A stretch of 64,000 nt of DNA from Marinilabilia salmonicolor JCM 21150 (GCF_000259075.1 NZ_AJKI01000007.1:1-64000); one strand, 5' to 3'. Counted from the stretch's first letter, positions 8,188-17,851 are shown. Program-made: numbers and translations. The notes: a model not told the origin generated them from the letters alone.

Positions 8188-8437
8188 CATTTAACAGTAA
8201 AAAAATATCATGCTCATTTCACACGGCTGATTCTAAAACCCGGTTTCATGTAGTCAATTCATAGGATTAAAACTTCCGTCCAATTTGGTTTTTATAAATA
8301 ATTAAGAGTAAAAATAGCTTTCTGAACAAAAGTTCATTTAAATTTGCGCCACTATTCACATGGAACCGGCATCTGATGTTAAATTTTGACAGAAATCCCG
8401 GGAACTCCACTTTGCATCTTAATTATTTCTTAAGAAT

Positions 8438-10111
8438 ATGAAGTACATTTTCAAGCCCAAACTTATCAGTTTGTGGCAGCATCGACTCATCGACAAAAAC
8501 ACCATTACGAAAGATGTTCTTGCCGGTTTGGTAGTGGGCATTGTAGCACTTCCACTGGCTATTGCTTTTGCAGTGGCTTCGGGAGTTTCACCCGAAAAAG
8601 GATTGATTACGGCGGTAATTGCGGGGTTTATTATTTCACTGCTTGGAGGTAGCAGGGTACAGATTGGAGGCCCGACCGGAGCTTTTGTAATAATTATCTA
8701 CGCAATTGTTGAAGCACATGGTTTGGAAGGTTTGATGATCTCCACAATCATGGCTGGTATATTTCTCATAGCATTTGGATTATTGAAACTGGGTACCTTA
8801 CTGAAATTTATTCCCCATCCGCTGGTGGTAGGATTTACCAGTGGAATAGCATTGGTAATTTTTTCTATTCAGGTTAAAGATGCCCTGGGCATTGTATCTT
8901 CAAATGTTCCTTCAGATTTTATTGATAAATGGGTGTTTTATTTTCAGCACATACCGGATGCCAATTTGAATGCTTTATGGATAACTTTTTTTACGATTCT
9001 TATTACTTTAGGCTTTAAAAAAATTACCGTCAGAATACCGGGATCCTTTATTGCCATTATTGTAGTTTCCGGGGTAGTTTCTTTAACAGGCATTGAGGTG
9101 GCCACCATTGGTTCTGTTTTCGGAGAGATTCCCGCCAGGTTTCATTTCGAGTTACCGGGCATCAGCTGGGAGAAAATCCATTTATATATTGGTCCGGCGC
9201 TGACCATTGCGCTGCTTGGGGGGATAGAATCCTTATTGTCGGCAGTTGTTTCCGATGGAATGATCGGGAGCAATCATCGGTCAAATACAGAACTTATCAG
9301 TCAGGGAATTGCCAATGTGTTAACTCCTTTTTTTGGTGGCATTCCGGCAACGGGAGCCATTGCCCGTACTGCCACCAATGTGAAAAATGGTGGTCGAACC
9401 CCTATTGCCGGGATGGTTCATGCGGTCACTTTATTGCTGATAATGTTGTTTTTCGGGAAGTATGCTGCTTTGATTCCTTTGTCGTGTCTTGCCGGGATAT
9501 TGATGGTTGTGGCTTACAATATGAGTGAGTGGAAATCGTTTGTTTCCATCCTCAAAGGGTCTGTTTTCGATATTATTGTCTTGTTAACAACTTTCTTCCT
9601 GACAGTCCTGGTTGATCTTACCGTGGCCATCGAAGTAGGCATTGTGTTGGCTTCTCTGTTGTTTATGAAACGAATGGCTGATGTAGCAAAATATTCGGAC
9701 AATGAAATTGATGTGGATGTGATTGAGAATTATTCTCATATTCCCAGGGAGATAGGGATCTTTGAGATCAGCGGACCGTTTTTCTTTGGTTCGGCCAAAG
9801 AATATGGGGAGTGGCTGAAATCTTCAGGTCAGAAATACGAAATTCTGATTATTCGGATGCGTCATGTTCCTTTTGTTGATTCAACCGGTGTTCACAATCT
9901 GAAAGAGGCTATCAGGAATATACAAAAGAGGGAGACCAGAGTTATGTTGTCGGGGATTAAACCGAATGTGGGTAAAGAACTGATCAAAGGTGGTGTTATT
10001 GACATTATCGGAGATAATAATGTTTTCCTGAATTTTGGTGAAGCGCTGGATGAGGCCCGGAAGGGTCCAGTTTTGAAGCAAGAAAAATTGAAAAGGGATC
10101 ATATCTCATGA
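8438..10111 (+). CDS. SulP family anion transporter with STAS domain
   Basis: A 557-residue inner membrane protein. The N-terminal three quarters (about 20-425) has 11-14 hydrophobic segments with SulP signatures: the GLVVGIVALPLAIAFAVASG stretch after the first helix and GGSRVQIGGPTGAF. The C-terminal part (about 435-545) is a cytoplasmic STAS domain with the FVDSTGVHNL motif around its conserved serine. SulP proteins move sulfate, bicarbonate, nitrate or dicarboxylates with sodium or protons; the substrate cannot be told from sequence. Length is normal. It is a single gene with a TAAATTTG box 92 bases before the start. Confidence 0.93.
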   Translation: MKYIFKPKLISLWQHRLIDKNTITKDVLAGLVVGIVALPLAIAFAVASGVSPEKGLITAVIAGFIISLLGGSRVQIGGPTGAFVIIIYAIVEAHGLEGLMISTIMAGIFLIAFGLLKLGTLLKFIPHPLVVGFTSGIALVIFSIQVKDALGIVSSNVPSDFIDKWVFYFQHIPDANLNALWITFFTILITLGFKKITVRIPGSFIAIIVVSGVVSLTGIEVATIGSVFGEIPARFHFELPGISWEKIHLYIGPALTIALLGGIESLLSAVVSDGMIGSNHRSNTELISQGIANVLTPFFGGIPATGAIARTATNVKNGGRTPIAGMVHAVTLLLIMLFFGKYAALIPLSCLAGILMVVAYNMSEWKSFVSILKGSVFDIIVLLTTFFLTVLVDLTVAIEVGIVLASLLFMKRMADVAKYSDNEIDVDVIENYSHIPREIGIFEISGPFFFGSAKEYGEWLKSSGQKYEILIIRMRHVPFVDSTGVHNLKEAIRNIQKRETRVMLSGIKPNVGKELIKGGVIDIIGDNNVFLNFGEALDEARKGPVLKQEKLKRDHIS

Positions 10112-10300
10112 ACCATCCTTATTTTGAATGAGCCAACAGTTCCTCGATGGAATTTATGGTTGAATGGGTGGCCGATAGTGACAAGGTCTTAACTTTCTAA
10201 ACTTTTTTATCATTTTCCTCTAATCTCAAAGCATCAGGACTGTTCTAATTTCCCAAAATGTTGTTTCTTTGCAAAACACGGAAAAGAACTTTGATTTTTT

Positions 10301-11233
10301 ATGATCGAAAAACTTATTTATCTCGAATCTGTTGATTTGGTGGAGTTCATGGGAGTGAAAAACACCAAGTTGGATTTGATAAAAGCAAATTTTCCAAAAC
10401 TGAAAATTGTAGCGCGGGGTAACTGGCTGAAAGCCATGGGGGATGCTGAGGAAGTGGCCGATTTTGAGGAAAAAATCAATCAACTTCTGGAACACTATGA
10501 GCGTTTTAATGTTTTGAAAGAAGATGTCATCAACGACATCATGAAGGGACATACGGTGGTTCAACAGGAGAGTGCTGAAGATACCATTCTCTTTGGTGTA
10601 AATGGTAAACCCATAAAAGCAAGAACCGAGAATCAGCGAAAACTGGTGGATGCCTATGGCAAAAACGATCTGATGTTTGCTGTGGGCCCGGCCGGATCAG
10701 GGAAAACCTATACTGCCATAGCGCTGGCAGTGAAAGCCCTGAAAAGCAGGGTGGTGCGGAGGATTATACTGAGTCGTCCGGCAGTAGAAGCAGGAGAGAA
10801 GTTGGGGTTTCTGCCCGGTGATATGAAGGAGAAGATTGATCCTTATTTGCAACCTCTTTACGATGCACTGCAGGATATGATTCCGGCAGTGAAGTTGAAA
10901 GAGTATATGGAAAACGGCACCATTCAGATTGCGCCGTTGGCATATATGCGTGGCCGGACACTGAACAATGCGTTCGTGATTCTGGATGAGGCTCAGAATA
11001 CCACGACCAATCAGTTGAAAATGTTTCTGACCCGAATGGGAACCAGTGCTAAGTTTGTGGTAACCGGTGATATTACGCAGATTGACTTACCAAATCCCAT
11101 GACTTCGGGACTTGTGCAGGCCATGCGCATACTGAAAGGCATAAAAGGAATAGAGCGGGTAAAGTTTTCTGTGAAAGATATTGTTCGCCATCGATTGGTC
11201 CAGGATATTGTGGAAGCTTACGAGAAAGAATAA
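10301..11233 (+). CDS. PhoH-like ATPase
   Basis: A 310-residue cytoplasmic protein with the PhoH/YbeZ layout: an N-terminal alpha/beta part (1-105) and a C-terminal P-loop ATPase with Walker A GPAGSGKT (129-136), an [16 protein letters not shown] signature (159-174) and Walker B ILDEAQN (227-233). YbeZ-type proteins are RNA-linked ATPases that act with the endonuclease YbeY in ribosome quality control in other bacteria; ybeY is not in this window. It is followed by purC only 19 bases after its stop, the order seen in many Bacteroidales, so the two are probably co-transcribed. Confidence 0.93.
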   Translation: MIEKLIYLESVDLVEFMGVKNTKLDLIKANFPKLKIVARGNWLKAMGDAEEVADFEEKINQLLEHYERFNVLKEDVINDIMKGHTVVQQESAEDTILFGVNGKPIKARTENQRKLVDAYGKNDLMFAVGPAGSGKTYTAIALAVKALKSRVVRRIILSRPAVEAGEKLGFLPGDMKEKIDPYLQPLYDALQDMIPAVKLKEYMENGTIQIAPLAYMRGRTLNNAFVILDEAQNTTTNQLKMFLTRMGTSAKFVVTGDITQIDLPNPMTSGLVQAMRILKGIKGIERVKFSVKDIVRHRLVQDIVEAYEKE

Positions 11234-11252
11234 CTCTATATTTTACAGACCT

Positions 11253-12206
11253 ATGCAAAACGCTATTGTTGAGACAAATTTCAATTTTCCGCGTCAAAAA
11301 GACGTTTACAAAGGGAAAGTACGTGATGTTTATAACATCGATGACGACTATCTCGTTATGGTGGTGTCAGATCGAATCTCTGCCTTTGATGTGGTGTTGC
11401 CTGAAGGTATTCCGTTCAAAGGTCAGGTGCTGAATCAGATTGCTGCCAGATTTCTGGATGCTACCTCCGACATTGTACCCAACTGGAAAGTTGCCACCCC
11501 TGATCCAATGGTTACCGTTGGCCACTTTTGTGAGCCTTTTAAGGTAGAGATGGTTATTCGTGGTTATCTTACAGGTCATGCCTGGCGCGAATACAAATCC
11601 GGAAAGCGTGAGCTTTGTGGAAATCCATTGCCCGAAGGAATGGTGGAAAATCAGAAGTTTGAGAAACCACTGATTACGCCTACCACCAAAGCAGATGTGG
11701 GACACGATGAAGACATCTCCCGTGAAGAGATTTTGAAACAGGGACTGGTTAGTGAGGAAGATTATACCTTGCTTGAAAAATATACCATGGCATTGTTTCA
11801 GCGCGGAACAGAAATGGCTGCTGAAAAAGGACTGATTCTGGTGGATACCAAGTATGAGTTTGGCAAGAAAGATGGTAAAATCTATCTGATTGATGAGATC
11901 CATACGCCCGATTCATCAAGATATTTCTATGCCGATGGGTATGAAGAGCGCCTGAAAAAGGGAGAAGCCCAGCGTCAGCTTTCCAAAGAGTTTGTACGTC
12001 AGTGGCTGATTGAAAACGGTTTTCAGGGGAAAGAAGGACAGCAAGTGCCCGATATGAGTGAGCGCTACATCAGTGAGGTCTCAGAACGATACATCGAGTT
12101 GTTTGAGAAAATAATCGGTGAAAGTTTCCAAAAAGCCAATGCTGAGGATGTAGCAGGTCGCATCGAAAAGAATGTGACAGGTTACCTGAATGATTTACTT
12201 AAGTAG
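11253..12206 (+). CDS. purC: Phosphoribosylaminoimidazole-succinocarboxamide synthase
   Basis: SAICAR synthase, the ATP-dependent step of purine synthesis that joins aspartate to CAIR. From the ATG at 11253 it has 317 residues; the longer frame starting at 11181 would overlap phoH and is not supported. Signatures visible: [12 protein letters not shown] near the N-terminus (the ATP-binding loop region), the VGHDEDIS motif in the middle, and LVDTKYEFG with [13 protein letters not shown] that bind substrate and metal. Its TAG stop is split by a MITE: TA belongs to the gene and to the target duplication and the G is the first base of the element, so the coding sequence is intact. Confidence 0.95.
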   Translation: MQNAIVETNFNFPRQKDVYKGKVRDVYNIDDDYLVMVVSDRISAFDVVLPEGIPFKGQVLNQIAARFLDATSDIVPNWKVATPDPMVTVGHFCEPFKVEMVIRGYLTGHAWREYKSGKRELCGNPLPEGMVENQKFEKPLITPTTKADVGHDEDISREEILKQGLVSEEDYTLLEKYTMALFQRGTEMAAEKGLILVDTKYEFGKKDGKIYLIDEIHTPDSSRYFYADGYEERLKKGEAQRQLSKEFVRQWLIENGFQGKEGQQVPDMSERYISEVSERYIELFEKIIGESFQKANAEDVAGRIEKNVTGYLNDLLK

Positions 12207-12367
12207 TGCCCGTCTATAAAGTCGGGAAAATTTGTAAAAAGTCATGTGTCTGGTCAGAAAGTGCCAATTGCAAGGCTTTCGAAGCCGCCAAAAACGGAGT
12301 TTGCTTGGGTAAATGAGTATTTTGGCGGCAAGCGTAACGACGCAAATGGTACTTTATGGACAGACAC
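12206..12367. mobile_element. MITE family 1, copy C
   Basis: A 162-bp element with terminal inverted repeats GTGCCCGTCTATAAAGT at the left and the complement of GTGTCTGTCCATAAAGT at the right, flanked by the direct repeat TAAGTA (12200-12205 and 12368-12373). No reading frame. Its interior differs from copies A and B (60427, 61441) and holds its own inverted repeat (GCCGCCAAAA with TTTTGGCGGC), so it shares ends but not its body. The mobilising transposase is not in the window. Confidence 0.85.
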
Positions 12368-12409
12368 TAAGTAGTCTTTGCAAGAAAACACCAACTACTT
12401 CGTTATTTA

Positions 12410-12468
12410 GGATGTGTAATACCATTTTTAAAAATCTTTGGCTTTAGTATAAGAACTATTACACACCC
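12410..12468. repeat. Inverted repeat between purC and the Nudix gene
   Basis: GGATGTGTAATA (12410-12421) and TATTACACACCC (12457-12468) match at 11 of 12 positions around 35 bases. It could be a decayed transposon end or an RNA hairpin. The remaining 12469-12676 shows only a weak ACACCG/CGGTGT hairpin near 12620-12653 followed by TTTT. Confidence 0.4.
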
Positions 12469-12676
12469 TGAATTTTTGAATCAGTCATTTACGAAAAGTA
12501 AATTCCTTGGATTCAAAAACTTCGAAAGCCTCGTATTTGGCGCATTTTTATCAAAGACTGGAAAAAAGCTTAATTTTCTTGCTAGCACTAAGTAAAAGAA
12601 TTGTAAACATAAGCAAAGACACCGCGACTGCCGTTGAAAGGGAGAACGGTGTTTTTGTGATTTTAAATAGAAGCCA

Positions 12677-13771
12677 TTGAATCTTTCTACCAGTAAACCA
12701 TTGTCTCTGGCAGGTAAATTACTGCCGGGAATGCTGCCCTTATTGATTTTTGTTGGTGTTGAACTTATCTGGGGCACAACTGCAGGCCTGTTAGCTGCTT
12801 TGTCTCTTGGATTGGTGCAATTTATCTGGTTTTGGTTCCGGGAGCACAGAGTGGATAAGTTCATTCTGGCCGACATCGGCTTTTTGATGGTGCTGGGAGG
12901 CCTTGCCATTCTCTTTGACAATGCTTTGTTGTTTAAGCTGAAGCCGGTATTCATTGGTGCTGCATTATTGTTAATAATCGGGTATTCTGCTTTTTCTAAT
13001 GTCCGGTTGGTTATGCTGATGATGCAACGGTATTTTAAAGGCCTGGTCGCCGGTCCATTTGAATCCTGGCTGATGCAGGATATGCTCAGAGTTTTCTTTT
13101 GGTTACTGATGGCGTATACCTTGCTGACCTTTGGTGCAGCACTCTGGATGCCTCATGCATGGTGGGCTGCAATAAGTGGTCCCGGTTTTTATGTTTTGAT
13201 TGGAGGGCTGGTATTCTATTCCTGGTTTCTTAATAAGAAACGAAAAAGCAACTGGAGCCGGGAAGAGTGGCTTCCACTGGTAGATGAAGAGGGAAAGGTG
13301 CTTGGACATGCTCCAAGAAGTCTTGTACACAATGGTAAAAATCGTTGGCTTCATCCGGTGGTTCATCTTCAGGTGGTAACCAGGGACGGACTTTGGCTAC
13401 AGAAGCGTCCGATGCATAAAACAGTGCAGCCGGGTAAGTGGGATACTGCTGTTGGCGGTCATGTATCAAAGGAGGAAACCATTGAGACCGCCCTTTTGCG
13501 GGAAGCTTCCGAAGAAATTGGTGTGAATCCGGAGAATCCTGTTTCATTGGGACGTTACTTGTGGCGAAGTGGAGTGGAGAATGAGCTGGTATTTGTATTC
13601 GCATTGTTTCACGAAGGAAAAATCACCCCTCATCCCGAAGAACTGGATGGAGGAAAAGTCTGGTCATTTTCTGAACTCGAAGAAACCAGAGGAAAAGGGC
13701 TGCTTACTCCAAACTTTGAGGAAGAGTACCGCCGATATGGAGACGAATTGAAAAAAATGCTGGAGAGATAG
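12677..13771 (+). CDS. Fusion of a septation protein A-like membrane domain and a Nudix hydrolase
   Basis: 364 residues starting at TTG 12677; a stop lies just upstream and the next ATG (12731) would cut away part of a first helix that begins KLLPGMLPLLIFVG, so TTG is preferred. Residues 15-185 hold about six transmembrane helices resembling the YciB/IspZ (intracellular septation protein A) group, with the KLKPVFIGAALLLIIGY stretch typical of it. Residues 195-360 are a Nudix domain with a perfect Nudix box (G261 to V283: G-x5-E-x7-REASEEIGV), similar to isopentenyl-diphosphate isomerase-like Nudix proteins. The hydrolase would face the cytoplasm. Substrate unknown. Confidence 0.85.
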   Translation: MNLSTSKPLSLAGKLLPGMLPLLIFVGVELIWGTTAGLLAALSLGLVQFIWFWFREHRVDKFILADIGFLMVLGGLAILFDNALLFKLKPVFIGAALLLIIGYSAFSNVRLVMLMMQRYFKGLVAGPFESWLMQDMLRVFFWLLMAYTLLTFGAALWMPHAWWAAISGPGFYVLIGGLVFYSWFLNKKRKSNWSREEWLPLVDEEGKVLGHAPRSLVHNGKNRWLHPVVHLQVVTRDGLWLQKRPMHKTVQPGKWDTAVGGHVSKEETIETALLREASEEIGVNPENPVSLGRYLWRSGVENELVFVFALFHEGKITPHPEELDGGKVWSFSELEETRGKGLLTPNFEEEYRRYGDELKKMLER

Positions 13772-13835
13772 TTTTTTTGATTTGAATGACCCCGGAACAG
13801 GGAAAGAGCGATGATTTAAAAAAGCAATGAGCTGT

Positions 13836-13876
13836 GGAGCTGCTACAGAATAATCATACAATTCTGTAGCAGCTCC
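13836..13876. terminator. Bidirectional hairpin between convergent genes
   Basis: A perfect 16-bp inverted repeat (13836-13851 and 13861-13876, starting GGAGCTGCTACAG) with a 9-base loop, lying between the convergent Nudix fusion gene and the TPR gene. T runs are weak on both sides, so it may be a terminator for both directions or an extragenic palindrome. Confidence 0.55.
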
Positions 13877-13907
13877 GCGGGTTTATATCCTTTCTAACTC
13901 TCCTTTG

Positions 13908-15221
13908 TTAGTTTTTTCCACTCTCTTCCCAGAACTTCTGCTCTTCCAGTTTGTCGATCCGCTGGTTCAGGTATTTTATCATTCGGTCTTTATTTTGGGT
14001 GATAGTGGTGTCCTCTTCGATCATTGCAAGCGTGTTTTTATATCCATTGATGGCTTTTTCGGCATCTTTTAGCTGGTAGTCCAGAATCATCAATATGTCC
14101 ATGCGGACAGACATATTTGTAGGATCAGATTCCAGAATTTCATTGTAAATTTTGAGGGCTTTATGCCACTGTGTGGCCCTTTTGTAGTTTTCTGCCAGTT
14201 CTTTGATAATCATGTTTCTGATGGCAGGTGGGGTGGTAATGATATCGAGTGCAGTGTGGAAATACCGCTCGCTCTCATCGGTTTGACCTATATTTCTGCA
14301 ACAAATTCCCAGGTTGTAATACACCAGAAAATCATTGGGGTTTTGGAATGCTGCCTGTTTCAAAGGTATTTCGGCTTCCAGGTATTCGCCGTTTTTTCGG
14401 TAACTCATCCCCAGGAACTTAGTTGTGATAAAGGAAGAGTCCCCTTTTTGGTAGAGTTCATCAAATACTTTGATAGATTCTTCATACTCATTGAGTAGAA
14501 AGAATGTCTGACCATACAACCGGCGCAAAGGTTTGGAATCGTGAATTTCAGGATTGTAGTATTGATCGAAGAAGGAAAGGGCCTCACCGGGTTTTTCCAG
14601 ATCCAGAAACAATTGTCCTGCTTTGAAAAGAGTGATGTTTTTTGGGGAGACTTCTACACTTTTCGTGTAGAAGATCAGTGCACTGTCCGGTTTTCGGGCC
14701 ATCTTAAAAATATCTCCCAGTTGATTCAGAAAGAATGTATTGGTGGAGTCTTTGCTAATCAGATCGCTGAAAATATGCAATGCTTCCGTCAAATTGCCTT
14801 CCTTTTTCATTACGAGTGCTTTTCGTGGCAGGTAAACAGCGCTGTCGATTCCCTGCTCCAGCAGCAGGTTTACAAATTCCAGTGCTTTGGTGTTCTCAGA
14901 AATGCTGTAGTAAATATCTTCCAGTTCTTTGGCCAACTCGATGGAGGAGGAGTCACGTGCGTAGGCTTTTTCAAGGGTAACAATGGCGCTGTCGATTTTG
15001 TATTCTTTCATCAATCTTCTTGCGTGTGCTATATGCAGGGCAATGGTATCCGGCGAAAGCTTATGGGATATGGGTGTTTGAAGTGTTGAATCCATTGTGG
15101 GGATTTGGGTACTGTCGGGGTTCGTGAAGGCCACCTGAAGGCTGTCATTTTTCGTGAAATTTCCTGCGAAAATTTGAAATGTCAGGGTTAAGAGGACAAT
15201 GATTAAAGAAAAACGATTCAT
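13908..15221 (-). CDS. Exported tetratricopeptide repeat protein
   Basis: 437 residues with a signal peptide (MNRFSLIIVLLTLTFQIFAG) and then about ten TPR-type helix pairs from residue 60 to the end, with repeated motifs such as ALEFVNLLLEQG, LNQLGDIFKMARKPDSALIFY and YYNLGICCRNIGQTDESERYF. TPR arrays bind other proteins; this one would act in the periplasm or at the outer membrane. No enzymatic domain. The gene follows the M56-TonB gene in the same direction but is separated by a strong terminator, so it is probably its own unit. Confidence 0.88.
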   Translation of the reverse strand: MNRFSLIIVLLTLTFQIFAGNFTKNDSLQVAFTNPDSTQIPTMDSTLQTPISHKLSPDTIALHIAHARRLMKEYKIDSAIVTLEKAYARDSSSIELAKELEDIYYSISENTKALEFVNLLLEQGIDSAVYLPRKALVMKKEGNLTEALHIFSDLISKDSTNTFFLNQLGDIFKMARKPDSALIFYTKSVEVSPKNITLFKAGQLFLDLEKPGEALSFFDQYYNPEIHDSKPLRRLYGQTFFLLNEYEESIKVFDELYQKGDSSFITTKFLGMSYRKNGEYLEAEIPLKQAAFQNPNDFLVYYNLGICCRNIGQTDESERYFHTALDIITTPPAIRNMIIKELAENYKRATQWHKALKIYNEILESDPTNMSVRMDILMILDYQLKDAEKAINGYKNTLAMIEEDTTITQNKDRMIKYLNQRIDKLEEQKFWEESGKN

Positions 15222-15247
15222 AGTCAGAATTTTGTGGGTTAGAAAAA

Positions 15248-15284
15248 ATCCCCGGGCCTGTATTAGGGATAAAGGCCCGGGGAA
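15248..15284 (-). terminator. Terminator of the BlaI/M56 operon
   Basis: A GC-rich stem (CCCCGGGCC at 15250-15258 and GGCCCGGGG at 15274-15282) which on the minus strand is followed by ATTTTTTC. It lies 22 bases after the stop of the M56-TonB gene. Confidence 0.85.
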
Positions 15285-15303
15285 TTCTTAAGAATTAAAA
15301 TGT

Positions 15304-16563
15304 TCAATTTGGTGAAGATTTGCTTTCCGAAGATAACTGAAAATTTATGGGTACTGTATAATTAACGTTTACAGCTTCTCCGTTTAGTGAACCGGGCGTC
15401 CAGTCGGGTAAAACTGAAATTACCCTGAGAGCTTCTTCATCCAGAATGGGGTGGCCCGAACTACGCACTATTTCCGGTTCGGTCACTTTTCCCTTTTCAT
15501 CTATAATAAATTTGATATAAACTCGTCCTTCTAACTTGTTTTGAACGGCTTCATCCGGATAATTTGTATTGTTGATCAGGAACATACCTAGTGCCTTATC
15601 TCCGCCGGGAAATTTTGGCATTTGATCCACTATATCGTAAACGTCTGTTTCTGAATCCGATTTTAGGACTTCTCCTGATTCAGCAACCCGGGCATTTTCT
15701 TCTGTTTGATTACAAGCCATAAAACCGATGAAAAAGGTCAGTAAAGCTATGGTTGCAAAAAGAGTTGTTCGCTTTGAGGTATTATTATTTTTGGACATCA
15801 TAATAAATCGTTTTTTAATGAATGATTTGTGAAAACTGTTTACCAATTCCAGGCGGGCACCTGTACGTTGGTAAAGCAGCAACTTTTTGTAGTTGACCGG
15901 TGAAACCCCCTGATGCAATACGGCTCTGTCGGCCTGAAATTCATGAATTTCTTTCAGGTTTCGGCGCAGAATCCATACAAAAGGGTTGAACCACTGGAAG
16001 ATAAGAACTGATTCCAGCAAAATTACATCGGCAGAATGCCATTTGACCGAATGGGAAATCTCATGGGCAATGATTTGGTTGATCTCCTCTTCGGTATAGT
16101 CGTTCTGTCCGATAAAAACCAGGTTGAAAAATGAAAACGGACTGAAACTCCCTGGCAGATATGCCACTTTGAAACGACCATGTCGGGCAAACACAGCCTT
16201 TCGTGACCAGAAACCAAGTTTTATCAATCCGTGAATTACTCTTATTAGAAAAAGCATGACTCCAATGCTATAAATTATCCTGGCGGTTGGCCATTTAAAG
16301 GCTGGTGCTGTAAAAAGTGTTTTTACATCGCCAGAGACAATCGTGACCGGAGCCATCAGAACTGCAAAGTCATCATTAACGCTACTTGTACTGAACAAGT
16401 TCAATCGGAAAAAGGGCAGGAGCAGAGCAAAGATTAATCCACTCAAAAGAAAAAAGCGGTTGAAAGTAAATGTTGTTTTACTTTTGAGAAATAACTGATA
16501 AATGAAAACTGTCCCGGTAATGAATACCGAAGACTCGTACAGCCAGTTTACATAATTAATCAT
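15304..16563 (-). CDS. M56 (BlaR1-like) membrane metallopeptidase with TonB C-terminal domain
   Basis: 419 residues. Four hydrophobic segments in residues 1-200 enclose a gluzincin site, HEISH (167-171), with the downstream EFQAD (208-212) that supplies the third zinc ligand. A further membrane segment (about 268-284) leads into a periplasmic tail with a TonB C-terminal domain (about 320-410, with PKFPGGDKALGMFL and the VYIKFIIDEKGKV strand). In BlaR1 the peptidase side destroys the BlaI repressor when the outer domain senses a signal; here the sensor is a TonB-like domain, as is usual in Bacteroidota, and its ligand is unknown. The start overlaps the stop of the BlaI gene (ATGA), so the two are translated together. 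Confidence 0.93.
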   Translation of the reverse strand: MINYVNWLYESSVFITGTVFIYQLFLKSKTTFTFNRFFLLSGLIFALLLPFFRLNLFSTSSVNDDFAVLMAPVTIVSGDVKTLFTAPAFKWPTARIIYSIGVMLFLIRVIHGLIKLGFWSRKAVFARHGRFKVAYLPGSFSPFSFFNLVFIGQNDYTEEEINQIIAHEISHSVKWHSADVILLESVLIFQWFNPFVWILRRNLKEIHEFQADRAVLHQGVSPVNYKKLLLYQRTGARLELVNSFHKSFIKKRFIMMSKNNNTSKRTTLFATIALLTFFIGFMACNQTEENARVAESGEVLKSDSETDVYDIVDQMPKFPGGDKALGMFLINNTNYPDEAVQNKLEGRVYIKFIIDEKGKVTEPEIVRSSGHPILDEEALRVISVLPDWTPGSLNGEAVNVNYTVPINFQLSSESKSSPN

Positions 16564-16943
16564 TGTTCTTTGCTTTTTTTGTTCTCCAACTCTTTCCGTA
16601 CATCAGCCATGAGCTCATCAAAATCTTTTAAATCCATCTTGTCATTTTTTGCAAAAAAGGAGACAAGATTTTTGAATGAATCTTCAAAATAGTTGTTGAT
16701 AAAGCGTTTCATGAATTTCCTGGTGTATTCCTGCTTTGAAATAATCGGAAAATAAATGTGTCCTTTTCCCTCAACTACATGGTCCACAAAACCTTTCTTT
16801 TCCAAGATGCGCACGAGCGTGGATACGGTGTTGTAGGCCGGAGTTGGCTCAGGTAGGTGATCGATGATTTGCTTCACTGTGGCATTGCCCATTTGCCACA
16901 GGGGGTGCATCACTTGTTCTTCTGCTTTGGTCAGTTCTTTCAT
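16560..16943 (-). CDS. BlaI/MecI/CopY family transcriptional repressor
   Basis: 127 residues with a winged helix-turn-helix in the N-terminal two thirds (LTKAEEQVMHPLWQMGNATVKQI, then the TVSTLVRILEKKGFV recognition region) and a helical dimerisation tail. BlaI-type repressors bind dyad operators as dimers and are inactivated when the partner M56 peptidase cuts them. Two matching dyads overlap the promoter just upstream, so it should repress its own operon. The first gene of the pair, with the M56-TonB gene overlapping its stop. Other targets cannot be identified from this window. Confidence 0.95.
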   Translation of the reverse strand: MKELTKAEEQVMHPLWQMGNATVKQIIDHLPEPTPAYNTVSTLVRILEKKGFVDHVVEGKGHIYFPIISKQEYTRKFMKRFINNYFEDSFKNLVSFFAKNDKMDLKDFDELMADVRKELENKKSKEQ

Positions 16944-16948
16944 CTTTC

Positions 16949-16995
16949 AACTAAAAGTTTAGTTCAAATCTATAACTAAAAACTTAGTTGATCAA
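16949..16995 (-). promoter_or_regulatory. BlaI operon promoter with two operator dyads
   Basis: On the minus strand the promoter reads TTG (16993-16995), 20 bases, TAGATTTG (16965-16972). Two 16-bp dyads of the form AACTAA-N4-TTAGTT lie at 16974-16989, filling the spacer between the two promoter elements, and at 16949-16964, covering the transcription start. Their centres are 25 bp apart. This placement would block RNA polymerase binding and start, the expected design for BlaI autorepression. Confidence 0.8.
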
Positions 16996-17055
16996 GTGTA
17001 TTGTTGTTAAAAAAGCATAAAACGAAGATTGAGATCCAATAAAAGACGAATATTT

Positions 17056-17799
17056 TTACTTGTTCCAGATGTCCCAGGCAGCTCCTGCCTGAAGGTGCAG
17101 CATTTCCAGACCATTCTTTACAACAGCACCTTTTTGGCTACACTTCTGCATGAAAAGGGTGGTTTCGGGGTTGTAAATTAAGTCAAAAGCAAGATGCCGT
17201 GAAGTGATTCCGTTGTAGGGGATGGCAGGACACTGATCCGTTTTGGGAGCCATTCCCATGGGAGTGGTATTTATTATAACAGTATATTCTGTGAGAATTT
17301 CCTCGTTGAGCGATTCATAAGAAACATGTGAGGGATGCTGGGGAGTCCGGGATATAAAACGGTATAGCAAACCTAAATCTTTCAATGCATATGCAACAGC
17401 TTTTGATGCACCACCCGTTCCCAGAATCAGTGCTTTTTTATGATGAGGAAGAAGAAGTGGTTCTATGGAGCGCGAAAAACCAATAATATCACTGTTGTAT
17501 CCTTTCAGACAGGGTTTTGAACCATCCCAGGTTATTTTTACAACATTAACAGCACCGGCTTCACGGGCTACCGGATCAACTTCGTTCAGGTACTCTATGA
17601 CTTGTTGTTTGTAAGGGATGGTTACATTGAGACCGGCGAGATAAGGGTGCTTTTCAAGTAAACTGGGAAGTTCCCGGATGTTCTCAATGGGAAAATTGAG
17701 GTACCGCGCTTCTATATTTTCTGTTTTGAATTTCTCTGTGAAATATTTCTGCGAAAAAGAATGTCCCAGCGGATAACCGATAAGTCCGAAAGTTTTCAT
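17056..17799 (-). CDS. aroE: Shikimate dehydrogenase
   Basis: 247 residues catalysing NADPH-dependent reduction of 3-dehydroshikimate in aromatic amino acid synthesis. Visible signatures: GYPLGHSFS (8-16, shikimate binding), NVTIPYK (58-64) with the catalytic Lys64, NSDIIGF (102-108) with the partner Asp104, the nucleotide loop GTGGASKA (127-134), NTTPMGM, and the C-terminal GLEMLHLQAGAAW. Slightly shorter than enzymes of about 270 residues, as is common in Bacteroidota. Third gene of a minus-strand run after the TPR gene and DUF368, with a 52-base gap that contains low-complexity sequence (repeats of CGAGCTAACAG type). Confidence 0.95.
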   Translation of the reverse strand: MKTFGLIGYPLGHSFSQKYFTEKFKTENIEARYLNFPIENIRELPSLLEKHPYLAGLNVTIPYKQQVIEYLNEVDPVAREAGAVNVVKITWDGSKPCLKGYNSDIIGFSRSIEPLLLPHHKKALILGTGGASKAVAYALKDLGLLYRFISRTPQHPSHVSYESLNEEILTEYTVIINTTPMGMAPKTDQCPAIPYNGITSRHLAFDLIYNPETTLFMQKCSQKGAVVKNGLEMLHLQAGAAWDIWNK

Positions 17800-17851
17800 A
17801 AAGCAAGGTTTTTAGGAAAAACACTAAGAGCCACGAGCTAACAGCTACGAG

